A stretch of DNA of 6,160 bases. It comes from an uncultured beta proteobacterium. GTDB lineage: Bacteria; Pseudomonadota; Gammaproteobacteria; Burkholderiales; Burkholderiaceae_C. This document shows positions 5,088-6,160 of the stretch, in pieces. Made by a program: the position numbers and the translations under genes. The stretch covers positions 1 through 6,160 of the forward strand of contig CAIYNH010000138.1 in the NCBI GenBank assembly GCA_903927495.1, written 5' to 3'. The first letter of the stretch is position 1; each line of letters begins with the position of its first letter. The notes below the pieces were generated by a model. The model saw only the letters and a program-made list of their open reading frames with translations. It was not told the DNA's origin and ran no database searches.

Positions 5088-6160
5088 CTATTTTGCCATT
5101 TCAAAGGAATGTAACCACCCTGCGTCCAACCAGTCATCTATCAGTGTCCGAGCTTGACCACTGAGTCTTTTGAAATCCAGTTCACACAAGAATCGATGGT
5201 TTGCCAAGCTACGCATCAAGTCTGCATCACGACCTGCCGCGTTAAAACTTTCTCCGTTGATATAAATATGCTGCTCATCAAACAACATTTTGCTGCGACG
5301 GTCCAGGTGAATGCCGGTATTTCGAAGCGTAGCACTGTCAGCAGCGCGAGTTTGACTCGTCACAAACCAGACATTGGGCTTGGGCTCGGTCATGTACTCT
5401 CCCAGTGCTCGGCCCATGGCACCCGGATCCTTCAATGCATCGAGCATTGCAGATCTTGCAAATTCAAGCATTTTTGGAGGCATTTCGGCCGGTTGCTCTA
5501 CTGCCACCTGATCGGCATCACGGTATAGGGCAACACCAACTTCATCTTCAGCATCTTCGGCCAAGCGTTGCAACAATTCCCGGGCCAGTTCACCCCGATT
5601 GGGAATGCGAAAACCAATTGAATACGTCATGCATTCACCTTGTGCAATGCCATCATGGGCATAGCCAGGAGGTAGATACAGCATATCGCCTGGTTCCAAT
5701 ATGAACTCTTCTTCTGGCACGAAATGCGTAAGAATTTTGAGCGGCACATTCGCCTGCAAACTCTTGTCCTTTTGCCGCCCGATGCGCCAAAGCCGACGCC
5801 CATGCGCCTGCAACAAGAACACGTCGTAACTGTCAAAGTGAGGGCCAACTCCGCCACCATCAGTTGCGTAACTGATCATCAAATCGTCCAAACGGGCATC
5901 AGGCACAAAGCGGAACTGATTCATAAGCTGATGCACCGACTCATTGTGCAAATCAACTCCTTGCACCAGTATTGTCCAGGCGGGCTGCTTGATCGGTGGC
6001 AATGCTCGACGCTGGAATGGGCCATGTTTCAAGCGCCAACCGGGAATTTTGCCTGATTCCTGGATCACCATGCGCGCCTGTGCATCCTCACTGGCTGCCA
6101 ATTCAAAGAGTTCTGATCGGTTCAGCAGAGGCTGGAAATTAGAAACTGCCTGCCTGATCA
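5088..6160 (-). CDS. JmjC-domain 50S ribosomal protein L16 3-hydroxylase family protein (RoxA/YcfD-like), 5' end outside window
   Basis: The visible part is 356 residues and the frame stays open to the right edge, so the start codon is outside the window. The TTG at 6099-6101 is an internal Leu codon, because the residues before it (NFQPLLNRSELFELA) match the family's N-terminal region. The cupin core reads DDLMISYATDGGGVGPHFD, with the Fe(II) ligands His and Asp of HxD at 5838-5840 and 5832-5834. The third ligand is the His of PPGYAHDG at 5655-5657, and a SIGFR segment follows. E. coli YcfD (RoxA) shares this arrangement and uses 2-oxoglutarate and oxygen to hydroxylate an arginine of ribosomal protein L16. 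A C-terminal helical/winged-helix region follows, as in that family. L16 as substrate is inferred from similarity. Nothing suggests inactivation, since all three metal ligands are present. Confidence 0.92.
   Translation of the reverse strand, partial: IRQAVSNFQPLLNRSELFELAASEDAQARMVIQESGKIPGWRLKHGPFQRRALPPIKQPAWTILVQGVDLHNESVHQLMNQFRFVPDARLDDLMISYATDGGGVGPHFDSYDVFLLQAHGRRLWRIGRQKDKSLQANVPLKILTHFVPEEEFILEPGDMLYLPPGYAHDGIAQGECMTYSIGFRIPNRGELARELLQRLAEDAEDEVGVALYRDADQVAVEQPAEMPPKMLEFARSAMLDALKDPGAMGRALGEYMTEPKPNVWFVTSQTRAADSATLRNTGIHLDRRSKMLFDEQHIYINGESFNAAGRDADLMRSLANHRFLCELDFKRLSGQARTLIDDWLDAGWLHSFEMAK

Noticed and set aside
6099..6101. TTG as the start of the hydroxylase gene
   Set aside because: The frame continues open to the window edge and the upstream residues fit the family's N-terminal region, so the gene is simply truncated by the window.

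Overview
The window looks like an ordinary chromosomal stretch from a betaproteobacterium, most likely Burkholderiales and possibly near Comamonadaceae. I infer this from protein resemblance: a long-form LOG protein with the DTRGIR/EMLKPDL N-terminal block, an L16-type JmjC hydroxylase, and a short Ala/Pro-rich lipoprotein of a kind common in that order. Genes are densely packed and base composition looks roughly even. I see no insertion sequence, phage gene, CRISPR array, tRNA or rRNA, and no sign of recent transfer.

Layout. Bases 1-64 hold a strong rho-independent-type hairpin almost touching the first gene. On the + strand, 65-940 encodes a LOG-family (cytokinin riboside 5'-monophosphate phosphoribohydrolase-like) protein. 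All other genes are on the - strand. Read in their own direction, from right to left, they are: a JmjC-domain ribosomal-protein hydroxylase cut by the right edge (5088-6160); a 71-residue Ala/Pro-rich lipoprotein (4676-4891) ending in two back-to-back hairpins; an NhaD-type Na+/H+ antiporter (3206-4489); a D-2-hydroxyacid dehydrogenase resembling glyoxylate/hydroxypyruvate reductase (2189-3184); and an MFS transporter (928-2109). The MFS gene converges on the LOG gene, and their 3' ends overlap by 13 bases.

How they work together. The antiporter and dehydrogenase are 21 bases apart and probably share a transcript. The MFS gene, 79 bases further on, may belong to the same unit. The lipoprotein gene is insulated from nhaD by its terminator and has its own candidate -10 box. 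The hydroxylase is a separate housekeeping gene. No multi-gene system of a new kind can be argued from this sequence. The points most worth a second look are the paired hairpins at the lipoprotein stop codon, the terminator-like hairpin 18 bases before the LOG start codon, and the unexplained nhaD-dehydrogenase-MFS grouping.
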